A stretch of DNA of 64,000 bases from Gnetum montanum (taxonomy: Eukaryota > Streptophyta > Gnetopsida > Gnetales > Gnetaceae). Below are positions 22,837 to 35,063 of the stretch, piece after piece. Location of the stretch: the NCBI GenBank assembly GCA_015680685.1, contig MNCI01038293.1, positions 445,252-509,251 of the forward strand, in the 5' to 3' direction. The notes beneath the pieces were generated by a model. That model had not been told where the DNA came from. It made no database searches and saw nothing but the letters and a program-made list of their open reading frames with translations. Made by a program: the position numbers and the translations under genes. Positions within the stretch are counted from its first letter, which is position 1, and each line of letters begins with the position of its first letter.

Positions 22837-24257
22837 GTTGACATCTAGAGAAGTGGCCCTAGAGATGTTGAGAAAGAATGCAAAACACGAAAATAGGCTT
22901 AGCACTAACATCACCTATCAGTGCTTGATCAGATGTTGCTTCACCATGCTCAAGAGTGCTGAGGGTACTAGTATGTTGGAAGTAAAGGGTGTAGGGAGTG
23001 TGCTAGGGGATAATAGGAGAATGGAATGCAAATAATCAAATATTGTAAGATGCGGCACCAAGGTGGCTTGTCGCCAAAATAGTGACTTCTTGTTGAAATG
23101 CTTATGAGACCTCTTGTTGGAGTGCTTGTGAGAAGGTCAATGTGGATTTGGTTTTGAACTCATTACAAAATTGCATCTTTATTGCATTCTCTTTTTTTTT
23201 TGTAACTATGAGGCGACCTTGCTTTGGGTTTTGCACATTTCAAGATGCTAGTTATGGGATGCTTTCCATCAGGTGAACTACATGCCACCTAATGGGATTT
23301 GCTTTAATGTGACCATGTTGTGTTTGTAGGACAAGTGTTTCCTCCCTGGGATGAGTTTCATTACATCTGCTTGAGATTTGACTAGCCCACAAAGGCTTCC
23401 CATAGGACGAGTTGTGTTATGTGCGCTATGGGTCCTGCTGTTGACTTAGAGAAGGTGCTATGTGCATTGGAATGGTTTGCAAGCTCAGTAATGTAGGGGA
23501 ATGTGAAGAATGCAAGGTAAAAGGGGTAAATGCAAATAGGCTATAGTAGGGTAATAAGGATGTGCACTCTTGAGTGGCTTGGCTAGTTCAACTAGGCACA
23601 TCAAAGTAATGTAGTGATGTTTTTGCTGCGATGAAATGCGTCTCTGCACAATTGCCTTTGGGGCTTTGTCCTACAAAAATAATGCTAAGAAAATAAGTAA
23701 ACAACCACACAACATGAGATGAGAGTAAATTACTGGATGCAAGGGTGTTGTGAGTGTTGCAATAGTTGGACCAATTGCAAGTGCTTGAAGAGCTAGTAAA
23801 GGTATTGGGGATGATGATGCTGCAAGTGCCTAAGAGCCCAAGCACTGGCAAGAGCCTAAGGAAAAATTAACAAATGGGTAGGGAGCCATAATGTTGCAAA
23901 TGTTCTAGAGGTCTCTCCTTCCAGAGGCTCAAGGTACCAACAAAATGCCCAAGATTGGTAGTGCTGCAAGTGCAACCCAAAGCTGGTAGTGTTGTAGTTG
24001 CAGCCTAGAGTTGGCAATGCTAGTGACTATGGCAGGAGCTCTAGAAGGTCAGCAAAATGCCCAAGGGTAACTTTGAAAGATCAACAAAATGCCTAGGGGC
24101 GAAAACACTATAAATGTTCTAGAGGCCTCTCTCGATGATAGGAAATCTATTTTGGAATTATAGTGTCTTGCTCCATCCATGAGGTATAGGTAGATGGTGT
24201 GGAGTTGGAAGTATTATCGCTCGCTTATTCATAGAACTATGTGTGTTGAATTGCAAA
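22837..24257. other. Element E region between polypurine tract and stem-loop array
   Basis: About 1.4 kb with no credible coding frame. Words such as CTAGAGGCCTCTC and AGTGCTGCAAGTGC recur. It corresponds in position to 39977-41123 of element D. Confidence 0.5.
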
Positions 24258-24655
24258 CCCAGTTTAAGGTCCTGATAGACTGTATGCTTTGCTAGTTTAG
24301 AATCCTAGCAGACCATGAACCCAGTTTAAGGTTTTGGTAGATCGTGGTTCGCTAGTTTATAGCCCTAGCAGACTGCTATGCACTAGTTTAATGTCATAAT
24401 AGATGGTTTGTGCTAGTTTAATGTCATAGTGAATGATCTATGCTAGTTTAACGCCATAGTAGACGGTCTGTGCTAGTTTAGAATCGTAACAGAATATTTG
24501 TGCTAGTTTAGAGTCATAGCAGACTTGTTGTGTCAGTTTATAGTCATAGTAGACTATCTATGCTAGTTTATAGTCATAGCAGACTATAGGTTTGGTTGCT
24601 AGTTTAATGTCGTAGTGGATGAATGCTTTGCCAGTTTATAGTTGTAGCGGACTAT
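24258..24655 (+). repeat. Stem-loop repeat array of element E (after pol)
   Basis: About 13 units at 27-38 bp spacing, of the form GCTAGTTTANAGTCNTAGCAGAC. Each can form a 4-5 bp stem around the TTTANNGTC loop. GCTAG/CTAGC pairs fully in two units, and other units use CCA/TGG. The array starts about 40 bp beyond the stop of pol, on its 3' side. Element D has a homologous array in the same place. Confidence 0.85.
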
Positions 24656-24692
24656 CTCTTACCTTGCTTTATCATTGATGAGGCACTACATT

Positions 24693-27600
24693 CTAGGCGT
24701 AGTACGACTTCAAATACAAGTGGTTCACTAGATTAGCAAATTCATTGCCATCATGATCAACAAGCTTAAATGCTCTATTATCATATGCCTTGATGACCAA
24801 GAAAGGCCTTTCCCAATTTGCTGAGAATTTTTCCACAGGTTCGTAAACAACCTTGAAGGCTAAGTCCCCTTTCTTGATTGGGTATTGATGTTGATTGTGA
24901 TGGTCTTTCTATCGTTACATTTGTTGGTACCACTCAACACAATCAAGTGTTAGCATGTAATCCTTCTCTATTAACTCGAGATCCATGGTTCTCAACTTGT
25001 CGTTTTGAGCCTTGTCGATGAAGCTTAAGAGGATAGCATAGAGCGATGGAACTTGTAATTCAAAAGGTAAGATAGCTGCAGACCCATAAACTAAGCTATA
25101 TGACATCTTACGTGTTGCAGTTGTTTGTGTTGTGTGGTAGGCCCAAAGTGTGTAGATTAGTTGTTCGTGCCATTATTGTTTACTATTGTTAAGCATCTTC
25201 CTCAGAAGATTGACGATGACTTTGTTCATGGCCTCTGCTTGGCCATTTGCCTGTGGGTAGTAGGACAATGAAAAGGAATGTTTGATTCCAAAGTACTCGT
25301 AAAAGGTTTTGATCTCACCATTGCTAAATTGTGGCCTATTATCTTTGATGATGGTCATGGGTAGACCAAAATAGGTCACTATGTTATCAAGTATGAATTT
25401 GTAGACTTGCTGTGATGTTATCTTCATAAGGGGAATAGCCTCAACCCGCTTCGTAGAATACTTAGTTGTGATTATAATGAAGCTATGCCCTGCAAAAGAC
25501 GTAGGCGTTAATAGGCCTTATGATGTTCAGCCCCCAATGTTGGAACGACCATGTGATCTGTGTTATATGCAGCTCAGTAAGTGGCACATGCATTAAGTTG
25601 TCATGTTGTTGACACGTGTCACATATCTTGACTTTGGAAACACAATCATGCTCCATGTAAGGCCAATAGTAGCCTAAGCATCTGATCTTTTCCACCATTG
25701 CCCTGGATGCTATGTGGCCTCTGCATAGTCCCTCATGGATTTGTTCAACGATCATCTACACTTCACTGTCACTTACACAGGTCAATAGTGTGCCATTGTA
25801 GGATCTGTAGCACAATATGCTATTACCCATGATGATGTACTATTGCGATCACTTTCGCACTGCATCCTTTTGGGTAGTGGGTAGATGTTCTGGAGGTTCA
25901 CCTTGTAGAAGGTATACCTTAATCTTGTCATACCACTCTACTACATGGGTTGTGCTTACTATGGTTATGGATGTAATTTCTATTATTTGCATGATAGGCA
26001 TAGCGCAATCCACCACTGAAGTGGGTAATGCATGAAACATTTCAGGTGCAATGCATAAGGCTAACATTGCTAATGCATCAGCAATGGCATTTTCATTGCA
26101 GGAGATATGCTAAACATCTGTAGTTGCAAATTGTTTGAGCAAGTGCTTCAGGAGGTCACAATAAGGTTCCAAGTGTTGGGCTTTACAAGCATAAACCTCT
26201 GTGATGTGGTTGACCACCAATTGCAAATCACCTCAGATTGCTAGGTTTTGTATTCCTAGGTCACAAGCTACTAAGATACCTCTGAGGAGACCTTTGTACT
26301 TTGCAATGTTAGTGCATGGAAATGCAAAATGATACATGAAGGGTCAGATCTCTCTAGAGGGAAACATGATTACGATAGCGATGCTACCCCCTTGAGAGGT
26401 TAAAGCACCATCGAAGTGTAAGACTACCTTGAAGTTGTTAGGAACTTGGCTTATGCTAGGGACATGCTCATCTGAAAAGTCTGGATCTATCATTACTTAA
26501 TTGTCGATTAGGGAAGCCATAAGTTGTGTGGCTATTGCTTGATCTTTGATTGATGCTTGTGCAATGTAATGTAGGTCAAATTCTACAGTTATTACTTTCC
26601 AACGTGCAATGTAACTGCTCTTGTAGATATTTGTTGTAATTTCTTGGAGTACATTGCTCTTGCAGATGATGTTGACTTGGCTACAGAAAAGATAGTGCCT
26701 TCACTTTTTGAGTGCAAAGACAAAGGTAAGGCAATTCTTTTCCATATCATTATACTTTGCTTCATAGGCAACTAATGCATGGCTTAGGTAGTATACTGGG
26801 ACCTCTAAACCATTGTCTCACTTTTGGCAAAGCAGAGAAGTGAGGTAGCAAGGTAGATTTAGAATGGTTTATCTCCTTGCGGAGGGTAGATTGTTGGAAG
26901 TTATGTCAACTCTTGTTTAAGGTTGTGAAATGTCTCTTAGCATTGAGCTATCTACTCAAAGTAGACTTCCTTTTTGAGCAAGTGTTTCATTGGCTGCAAC
27001 TTATCAATTAATTGTGCGATAAACCAACATATGAATTACAATCTACCTTGTAACCCTCGTAGCTCCTTAAGGTTGGCCGGTGGTGCTAAGTTGATAATGG
27101 CCTTAACCTTATCAGGGTCTATGTGTATGCTTGCTTGGGATACTATGAAACCTAGCATGTGGCTCGTCTTGATGCCAAAGACACATTTCTTAGGATTTAG
27201 CCTAAGTTTGTGTTTTAGGCAACAATTGAGTACAAGATCTAAATCATTTGCATGGTTGTGTGCTGCTTTGGACTTAGCTACTATGTCATCAGTGTAATCA
27301 TTGAGTAGACCTAACAAATAATCACTAAAAATGTATGTCATGGCTCATTGATAAGTTGCTCCTGTGTTCTTAAGTTCAAAGGGCATCATCTTGTAACAAA
27401 ATGTACCCCAAGTGGTCATAAAGGTAGTACTAAGCTAGTGCTCTAGGTTGATTCAAATCTAGTTGTAACCTAAAAACTTGTTCATAAAGGACAACAAGGT
27501 ATGAATAATCATAGTATCAACCAATTGATTAATACTAGGAAACGAAAAATCATCTTTAATGGTTTCCTTGTTCAGATCTCAGAAGTCTATGCAAATGCAT

Positions 27601-28159
27601 ATACTTCCATTTTTCTTAGGTACGACTATGATGTTGGAGACCCAGTTTGCATAGTCAATGGCCCAGATGAAACTCGCTTTGTAGAGCTTGGTGATTTCAT
27701 CGCAGATTGCCAATGCCACCTCAAGCCTAACATTGTGAGCTTTCTGCTTGACTAGATTTATGTTGGGTTGAGGATTATGTTGTGTTGCACTATGCAAGGA
27801 TCTAGGCTTGGCATGTCTTCATAAGACCATGTGAATGCCTTGATGTTTCCGTTGAATACTTTTGTGATATTTTGCGCATATTGAGGCTCTAACAAAGAAC
27901 TAAGTTTCAATGTTTTCACCTTGCCACTAGGTGTTGCTACAGGGATTTCAACAAGGGGATCCTCAATGATGTCACCTACCTCTAGATTTAGAGCCCTAAC
28001 TAGATAGTTTGGCCAGTCTTGTGGTGCCTCTACAAATGTTATATATTCATCATAGGCTACAGGATCAAGGTCTACACATTGTGGATCAATGCATCGTGTA
28101 AGATCATTGTGGGGCCCGGTGAGGACCAGAGGTGAGCGAAGATGCTCGAATATAGCCAT
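24693..28159 (-). pseudogene. Element E pol: reverse transcriptase, two RNase H domains, integrase (broken)
   Basis: Starts MAIFEHLRSPLVLTG at 28159, matching MDKILSAPLVLTSVYG of element D. In order on the minus strand: a linker (28207-27758), reverse transcriptase with WAIDYANWVSNIIVVPKK and NDYTDDIVAKS (catalytic pair at 27285-27296, usually YVDD), a first RNase H (about 26960-26560), a second RNase H of the Tat type (about 26480-26090, FPCTN-AKYKGLLRGIL), and integrase with HEGLCRGHIASRAM, CDTCQQH, IIKDNRPQFS and ANGQAEAMNK (25755-24915). It ends LVNHLYLKSYYA before a stop at 24693. Many stops and shifts; not functional. Confidence 0.88.
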
Positions 28160-30307
28160 GTTAAAAATCCTGTGAAAATCTTGCAAAAGAAACCAAAAAA
28201 ACTTCAAGCTGCACCTGTATTAACGAAAGCAATGCATAAAACGAAGGAAAGCAATGCAATAAAATTTTGGCTAAGTATGTGGATGTGATTTTAAAAGGAA
28301 AGGGGTGTGTGGGCCAATTTTAGGCCTCAGTAGACCATGAGTGCTAGTTTAATGTCTTAGTAGACCATGATGTTTGTTGGATATGTCATTTGGATAAGGC
28401 TTGATGCATTGGAAAAGTAAAATTGGCTTGGGCAATAAGAAAAATTTTAAATTTTTCTAAGTTCGGGGGTGACCAAAAAAATTTAAAAGAAAATTTCTAA
28501 GTTTGGTGACTACACTCCCATCCAACTATGCTCTACACTATTGAGCGTAATCCCAGGGTAGGTGAAAAATTAAGTGGTCTCAGGGGGTATAAAAGCATGT
28601 CTACACCTTGGGTAAATTTGTCATTGTCAGAGTTGAAAATGCAAATTTTCAAGAGCATAGCACAGTTGGAAGAGCATAGTCACCAGAATGTTGCATTGAA
28701 GTGGATGCTAGCACCCTGAACTAACCAACATTGACGAGGGACAATGAGCACTAGGACACCTATCGTGGACATGCATGAAGGAGTAGAGGACGCCACTATT
28801 GACCAAGTACCATGACTACGCTCTTCCTTTTTTCATTTTTTATTTTTGCTTTGCTCAAGAGTTTGGGGCTGGTGTTGGTGGCACCCTACCATGGCAAGGG
28901 TTGTTATCACCACGGTCACTTAGGCTTCTATGGTTGTGAAGGGTGCGTGTGTGTTAGGTGGGGAGAGGGCTTTGTTGCATGAGGGGTTTTTTGGAATTTA
29001 CATTCATGAGGGGCTTTTATGGGTAGAGCGAGGTGTGAGGGCTTGCGATGATTTGCAGCAGCCATGGTTGCTGTGGTGGCTAAAGTTGCTACAAAGAGAG
29101 GGGAAGGCTGTAGGCTTGTGTGGGGCTTACCATGAATAGACATTTTGATTTGAAATTTTTCCTTTTTGGTCTTGAGCATGGTTGAAGGGCGATTGGGGAA
29201 TGTGGCCAAGATGGGGATTTGGCAATGGCTCTAGGGCTACTGCCTGTAAGGTAAGGGCTATGGCAAAATTTGCAAACTTTTATTGAGGTAGGGATGCAGG
29301 TGTTGGAGATGGCCTTGAGCAACCCACTGCGAGGCAGGGTTGAGGTAGTGAACCACCATTTTTTTTATTTTTTGGACATTTTGAGATTTTAAATGTGGAG
29401 TAGGAATGAGGGCATCAATGGTGGCTACCAAGAAATGCCACCATGGGGGTTGAAGATGCAACAGAGGGCTCTACAAATTTTTTTTATTTTTCTGTTTCAT
29501 GTTACGGAGTTTTGTTGTGTGGGGCAGGGAAGTTTGGGCTTGGTGCATGGTCAGGGAGGGTTGACTGCATGTGTGAAGCCCCAACAGGAAATATCTTTTT
29601 ATTTTTTAAAAGTTTAGCTATGGCTACGCAGTTGCCAAGGTTAAGAAAGGCGTGATGCCCTACGACAAGAATGCATAGCCGTAAGGGATGCAAGGAGGGA
29701 AATACTCAGGATGCATTCTCTATGTTTTCCTTTAGGGTAGGGTAAACAATGTTTTTGTGTGGCAGCATCGTTGGTGCACACAGTGTGGCTATGAGGGCCA
29801 CGACCATGACTAGTGTTTGGTGAGCATGGCGTAGTTAGAGTGGCAAGTTAGTTTTTTTTTTTAATTTTTGAGATTTTGGAGCTACACTTCATGAGGAGAG
29901 TAGTTGGTAATTGGAAAAAATTTTCATGTTTTCTAAACTACACTCCTGGAGGTAGCCTAGAGTTAGAAAAAAATTACAATTTCTAAATCATGTTGCTCGG
30001 AGTTAGAAAATTTTTAAAAATTTTATGCAAAAATGCTAATGCAAAATTGTCAAGACATGCACCCTGTACTACTAAACGTGCAAAGATGCGAAAAAATGCT
30101 AATGCTATGTGAAATGTGTTGTATCCTAGTGAGTACCAAGCACATCAAATGTGTATGTTGATGTCCTATACCCATGAGGCCCATGGGACTTTAGGATATT
30201 TTTCTAATTTATGCTAAGTCATGTTAATTCTTGCTAAGTTTAATTAAATGTATTTTTTATCATTTTCGCATCTAGTGTATACTAATGCTTCATTTATTAT
30301 CTTGCAG
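28160..30307. other. Element E region between pol and the antisense gene
   Basis: About 2.1 kb between two genes that point away from each other. It holds one stem-loop unit (28342-28365) at the position of the single unit in D (45266-45290), scattered GACTACACTC and GCATAGTC words like those of the LTR, and low-complexity GGTTG/GTTTTT stretches. Exon 1 of the antisense gene should lie near its right end but I cannot place it. The short frames around 28930-29700 look accidental. Confidence 0.45.
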
Positions 30308-33300
30308 TTGCAGAGTGTTCTTAAAGCCAATCCTATTCATCGTGGAGCTCGTTGGCATTCTTTGCTACATAAGTGAGCCTATGCCCAACATGCCTACACA
30401 AGATATGTGGGTGGATTATCAGGCAGTGTGGTTTCGACCATAGGCATATGAGTTCTTAGCATTCCTACTATAGCACTTTAGTGTGATGATGTGGTCACAC
30501 TTAATAGTGGAGGTTGCAAGTGTCATCACCTAGACATTGTTGCTTGGGGCCAACTAGGACATATTGAGATCTATGTCTGATAAGCCCACTACTGATGATG
30601 GCAAAGAAGGTGGTTCGAGGCAAGGCCCTAAGGACATTCATTCCTTATCTAGGATCTGGTGGATGCCAGAGTTCTCTTACTATAATAAGAGCAACACCTT
30701 CTTTGTTGCTCTACGTGTGCATATGCTATTTCAAAACCCACCTAGAACTATATATTATGCCAAAGGGTAAGTGCTCATGATTTTTACGTTGTATTTCTTA
30801 TTATTAGCTCATGTTAAGTTTTGCTAACTGCTAACTACTCATGGTTAATGTCAGATTCAAAGTTAATAACAAGGGTCTCCACAATGAGGAAGAGGCACTG
30901 CCCTAGGGGTGTTTTCCTCTAGTTCAAACATTCAAGAGGATATCCTTAAATAGCTAGGAGGTGATCTAAAGGATTACTCTAAGCAATACCCAAAGGCATT
31001 TGAGTAATGTAAGACCTATGATTGGCTTGATGAGGGGTGGGATAATGGTGAGCTCAACCTTAAGGAGTTGGTTGTATCACCATAAACTCCATCCTGCATA
31101 CTGTTTGTTTCGCATAAGCATTTATCATTTTGACTTGCTCACATATGCTTGTTGATTTGCCTTTGCATGATTTTAACATTATTTTCGCTTGTGTTGCAGC
31201 TGCAATTACTTTAGGAGAGGTGATGATGGTCATCACAGATCGCACTGAGGCCATCCTCATCATGAAATATGGTGATGTGGAGGGTGCACAACATTGGTTG
31301 TGCCATTAGGCCTCACAGGCATTGGCTAGTTGGCTCATGCATGCTAGGTTGATGGATCTTTTCTTGGTCCTTAGCCCAAAAATTTTGGTGGTCGAAATGA
31401 TCATCATCATAGACTTTTTCAACAATGATGTCTGTGACTTCGTCACTTGCATGCGCGAAGTGAGGGTAGTCTTGGACCTTGATGAGGCCTTCTTTGTTGA
31501 TTGTTTTGGCCTTCCCACTAATGACTCGTTGGTCGTTGAAAAGGCCAACAAAGAGGTGGACCATAGAGGAGAGATCAAGGAGTGGCTAAGAGCCACTTGA
31601 TCTCACAAAGGCATCTCAATTAAAGATGTGCATGTGCATGAAGTTCGGGAGATCTACCCTCCCTTTCATGCTCGCACCTTCCCGAAGTTACTCTCATAAG
31701 AGAAAAGCCTTGGAATTGAGCAAGTGCAGGTGATGAAGGAGGTCTTGTAGGAGGACACAAGGTTCAACTAGGCCTCCTACATCCCCATTAGACTACACAC
31801 AGAGATCACCAAGTTACACTACAACCTCCAAGCGAGGTCTCATAGACACTTTGCATTCTTCGCAGCATATCTGCAAAGGTTTGTGGAGCTTTTGGTGGTT
31901 TGAGATAGTGAGTGATGGTTAGTGCATGACTATGAGCAGTTGGTTAAGCCTTGGGTAAAGCACATGTTTGCAACCACTCACTTATAGGACCCCCCAAAGG
32001 GGATTGATGAGTCGTACTTAGTGACAACCAAAGGCCACTTGGGGCAGTCACACTATTTCCATGATAGCACAAGTGAGTGTCCCCCAATTTTTATTGGGAA
32101 TGTGAACAAGGCTAATTGCTATATTGCGGAATTGATGGGGTCATCTAAGGAGAAGATCAAGAGGCCCTGCTCGGTAGAGGAAGTTACTCCTATGGTTGGA
32201 TAGGAAGGCATCAAGAAGATTTGCCTCAAGATCCCAAGCTTGCACACAGATGTTGCAGGCTAGTATATGTATAGATGCATTCATTTTAGATTATTTATGT
32301 TTATATTTCTTAATTTTTTGACTATGTTATGCTAATGCTAAAACGTCATATTTGTAAATTAGGTGAGAGGGCTGCCAAAGTGGCAGCAGCAGTAGGAAGC
32401 ACATAGGGAGGAGCTGCACAAGGCTGCAAAGACCTTCTAGCAGTTTGAGGTAGAGTGGTTGTTCCACCACGACCAGGGTGATTTTGCCAACCTTTTTGAT
32501 GGTGTGCAGCTAGGAGACCCCCCTACTCTCACACCTGAGGGCTTGCTAGGTAAGTGCTTTATATTGCCATTTGTTGTTACTCTTTTGCTCTTGCATCTTT
32601 GGTTGTTTAGTTATTACTTATTGCAATGTTGGATTGTAGCCTCAGATGTACCTATTGGCAATTCACTATCCATGCCTACCTACGGTATGAAGTTGTAGGT
32701 AGAAACATCGAACAAGTTTGCCTTCATGGAAGGCATTGTTAAGGATATGGTCGATTGCCTACAATAGGTAGATCTCGAGCTTAGTATACATATTATTGTT
32801 TTGCTTATGTTGCTTTATTGATTTTATGCTTAGTTTGTGGTTAATATTGATTTTCTTGTTACATGCCAACAAGTTCTACGCTTCACTGGGATCTAAATCG
32901 GGTGGCTAAAGTAGATGTTGTTCTTGAGTACCCTCTTAAAGAGGAACAGGTGCCTCGCTGCATGTACAAGGTAGCTAGCAAGTACACATTTTCCTGTGCA
33001 ATAGCATTATGGATCTATAAACACTTGAACGAGCACCTATGGAAATGTGTGCATGAACTTCAAAAGAGAGTGGCGATCCAAGATATGAAGATCGAGGACC
33101 TTCAATCCTGATATGACTTCTTGGAAGCTCAGTCATGAGGAGATAGTACTTGGTGGACCACCAAGATCGATTATGCTAGGTACTGATCACATATTCAGGG
33201 CAATAATGAGGCCACACAATACATCATTAAGCAGTGGCTATAGATGGATCTACTTGCCCAGAAAAATCAAGATTGGAAGAATTTCAATGTTAAGTGTGCA

Positions 33301-33356
33301 AGTGGGGGCATAGACAGAAGAACCACAAACACCACTATAAGCACGAGCGAGATGCA
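30308..33356 (+). pseudogene. Antisense multi-exon gene of element E (exons 2-7, broken)
   Basis: Homologous to the antisense gene of D. Exons: 30308-30766 (after CTTGCAG, donor GTAAGT), 30855-about 31085, 31200-about 32250 (after GTTGCAG), 32363-32549 (donor GTAAGT), 32640-32783, and 32874 into the inversion break near 33356. Exon 2 has KPILFIVELVGILC, AYEFLAFLL, FSVMMWSHL and FQNPPRTIYYAKG; D has RPILIVLDIVGVLC, LEFLQFLLHNYSVIIWSNL and FQNPPGTVYYSSG. Exon 4 shares LMDLFLVLSP and GIEQVQVMKEVL. Exon 7 carries a coiled coil (YKHLNEHLWKCVHELQKRV). The rest of exon 7 and exon 8 lie inverted at 34309-34933. Many stops. The function is unknown. Confidence 0.8.
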
Positions 33357-33439
33357 TAGTCTTAACACTTAGCACTTAGAAATGCGTCAATCCCTGCTTG
33401 CCAAAGGATGAGGGTGAAACAACGTGTGAGGCAGACTAA

Positions 33440-33605
33440 CTTAAAGAACCAACAGGAGCCCCTAACCTCCTAGAGAAAGCTTTGTGGGTAAAATTGCCCT
33501 TCGACATAGTTGACAAAGGTTAAGGCGAGTACCCTGTAGTACCGTCTAGGCTCTATGTGCCCCATAACCCACACTGGGTTAAGAAACAATTGCATGACTA
33601 AGGCA
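33440..33605 (+). pseudogene. Relic of the gag-protease C-terminus of element E (inverted)
   Basis: On the + strand, LWVKLPFDIVDKG, then EYPVVPSRLYVPHNP and HWVKKQLHD align with LAWANPPFQDGSMEESDY, KSLRPYATPNV and KAIKKQLRING at the end of gag-pro in D. It is the only trace of gag-pro left in E and lies opposite to the pol strand because of the inversion. Confidence 0.55.
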
Positions 33606-33859
33606 TTCCCTTGGTCCAAAATGCACTAGGTGCCTACCTACCCCCACTTCTACATACTTTCTTTGTTTACATTTTGTTTGCATTTTGCATTAGCTTGGTT
33701 GTTTGCATTTTACATTCTTTGCATGTATTATACATATATTTCTTTTGTTTGTGCATTTTCTCTAAGTTTACGTTTTCACCTGTTTACTTTTCAACACTTA
33801 GTTTACACATGAAAACATCATAAAAATTATAAATTGAAAGTTACAAAAACAACAATCCA

Positions 33860-34094
33860 CCATGGCCTTAAACTAGCATCACATGGCCTGAAAAGACCTT
33901 AAACTATCGTACAACCCACTATGGCCTAAAACTGGCAATCTCCCTTACATGGCATGATCCAAAAAAACCTTAAACTAGTGCATGGCTTGCCATGGCCCTA
34001 AACTGGCATCACAACTATCACCGGGGCCTAGAATGGCCTAAAACTACTAATGCACACTATCTACACACATGGCCTGAAATGGCCTAAAACTAAC
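33860..34094 (-). repeat. Stem-loop repeats beside the antisense gene of element E (inverted)
   Basis: About seven units read on the minus strand, of the form CTAGTTTWAGGCCATNGCAGGCCATG. One unit pairs GCCA with TGGC. They match the GGCC-rich subtype found just after the antisense gene of D (49815-49947). Confidence 0.75.
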
Positions 34095-34308
34095 AATCGC
34101 TACAATCCAATCACATCAACTCATTGCATCATTAGCATCAAACATATAATAAATACATGTAAAAGTCTATACATCATGCACTTCATATAGCAAAAGAAAA
34201 ATCCATTATATCTCATAATAACAGTACATAGCATGATCATCTACATCATACAACAAAATATACAAAAATGCAAAAAATGTCCAACAACAGGGCTACATCA
34301 GGATGTGC

Positions 34309-34933
34309 TTAGCCAATATTCCTAGGTGGGTGTGGAGGTTCCTCTTCATCCACTGTGTTGTTGGGGCCTATAGCATCGCTTGGTGCATGTTAGCAACGAA
34401 AACAAAACAACAAACTTATGAGCAAGATAATATACAAAAAAACACAAAAAACATAAAAGCAACAAATAAACTAACCTGAGAGGGTCCCACATTGATCATG
34501 TTTGGAGGCAAACTATCAAGGCCCTTCTTCAAATGCTAGAGGATCTCAGCCTTAAATAGTTGCATCTAGTCCTCCTGGCTAAAGTCAGCTCCCACAAGGG
34601 TCTTGCCTTTGTCCATAGAGGTCCATGCAGGTAGCCTCATGGAAAATGTGGTAGATGAAGTCTCCCCTAAGGGCATGATAATCTCCTACTTTGGAAAAAT
34701 GCTAACCACTGTATGATGAGCAAATATCTCGAAGGCTCGTCTCCTGCCAATTGTCTCAACAAACATCTCAAGGTGGTGATGGTCGAAAAACTCTTCCTTG
34801 AGTTGCTAAAGATATCCATCTTGCTCATGCTTATAGTGGTGTTTGTGGTTCTTTTGTGTATGGCCTCACTTGCACGCCTTAGTATTGAAATTCTTCCAAA
34901 CTTAATTTTTCTAGGCAAGTAGATTCATCTGTA
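34309..34933 (-). pseudogene. 3' end of the antisense gene of element E, inverted copy
   Basis: Reading leftward, the coiled-coil end of exon 7 (NHKHHYKHEQDGYL, then MFVETIGRRRAFEIF, LPAWTSMDKGKTLVGADF) matches D (DHKHLYKRESIAY, VFLDVIGASEAFKKF, LPYWTSVEKGKVKAGAAL). A GTTAGT donor follows near 34475. A last acidic exon (DAIGPNNTVDEEEPPHPP) ends in a stop at 34309-34311. D ends with a comparable acidic exon. Confidence 0.7.
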
Positions 34934-34937
34934 GCAA

Positions 34938-35058
34938 TGGGGAGCATAATCCTAGTAGTGGGGAGTGTAGTCTTAATACTTAGAAAAAATTTGCCAAGTT
35001 ATGACACTTAGAAAAATTTGCAGTTGAGACCCAAGAGCCCAATTTTGGTGGTGTTTCA
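34938..35058 (-). repeat. Remnant of the element E 5' LTR
   Basis: The last ~120 bp match 22700-22823 (CACTTAGAAAAATTTGCAGTTGAGACC, then GCCCAATTTTGGTGGTGTTTCA, in two parts). The remainder of this LTR, the primer site and gag were lost, probably in the same event as the inversion. Confidence 0.75.
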
Positions 35059-35063
35059 TGAGG

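Larger units (their letters stand above)
33236..34933. repeat. Inverted repeat flanking an inverted block in element E
   Basis: About 120 bp at 33236-33356 is repeated in reverse at 34813-34933 (both contain AACCACAAACACCACTATAAGCA in one orientation or the other). Both arms come from exon 7 of the antisense gene. The block between them runs opposite to the layout in D: end of gag-pro on the + strand (about 33470-33600), the stem-loop array read on the minus strand, then the 3' end of the antisense gene on the minus strand. The segment was inverted with its end duplicated. Confidence 0.75.
21041..35058 (-). mobile_element. Element E: Tat-lineage LTR retrotransposon, rearranged
   Basis: A 14,018-bp insertion in minus orientation with TSD TGAGG. 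From left to right: 3' LTR, polypurine tract, stem-loop array, integrase, second RNase H, RNase H and reverse transcriptase (all minus), then an antisense gene on the + strand, an inverted block, and the last ~120 bp of the 5' LTR. Gag, most of the protease, the primer site and most of the 5' LTR are missing. Two RNase H domains place it in the Tat lineage. It is homologous throughout to element D but older, with many more stops. Confidence 0.85.

Noticed and set aside
24258-24655. Repeat arrays considered as CRISPR-like
   Set aside because: Units are degenerate, spacing is irregular, there are no unique spacers or cas genes, and the setting is a plant retrotransposon.
28930-29693. Cluster of overlapping frames on both strands in element E
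   Set aside because: They overlap on opposite strands, have low-complexity content and have no counterpart in D. They lie in the non-coding spacer.
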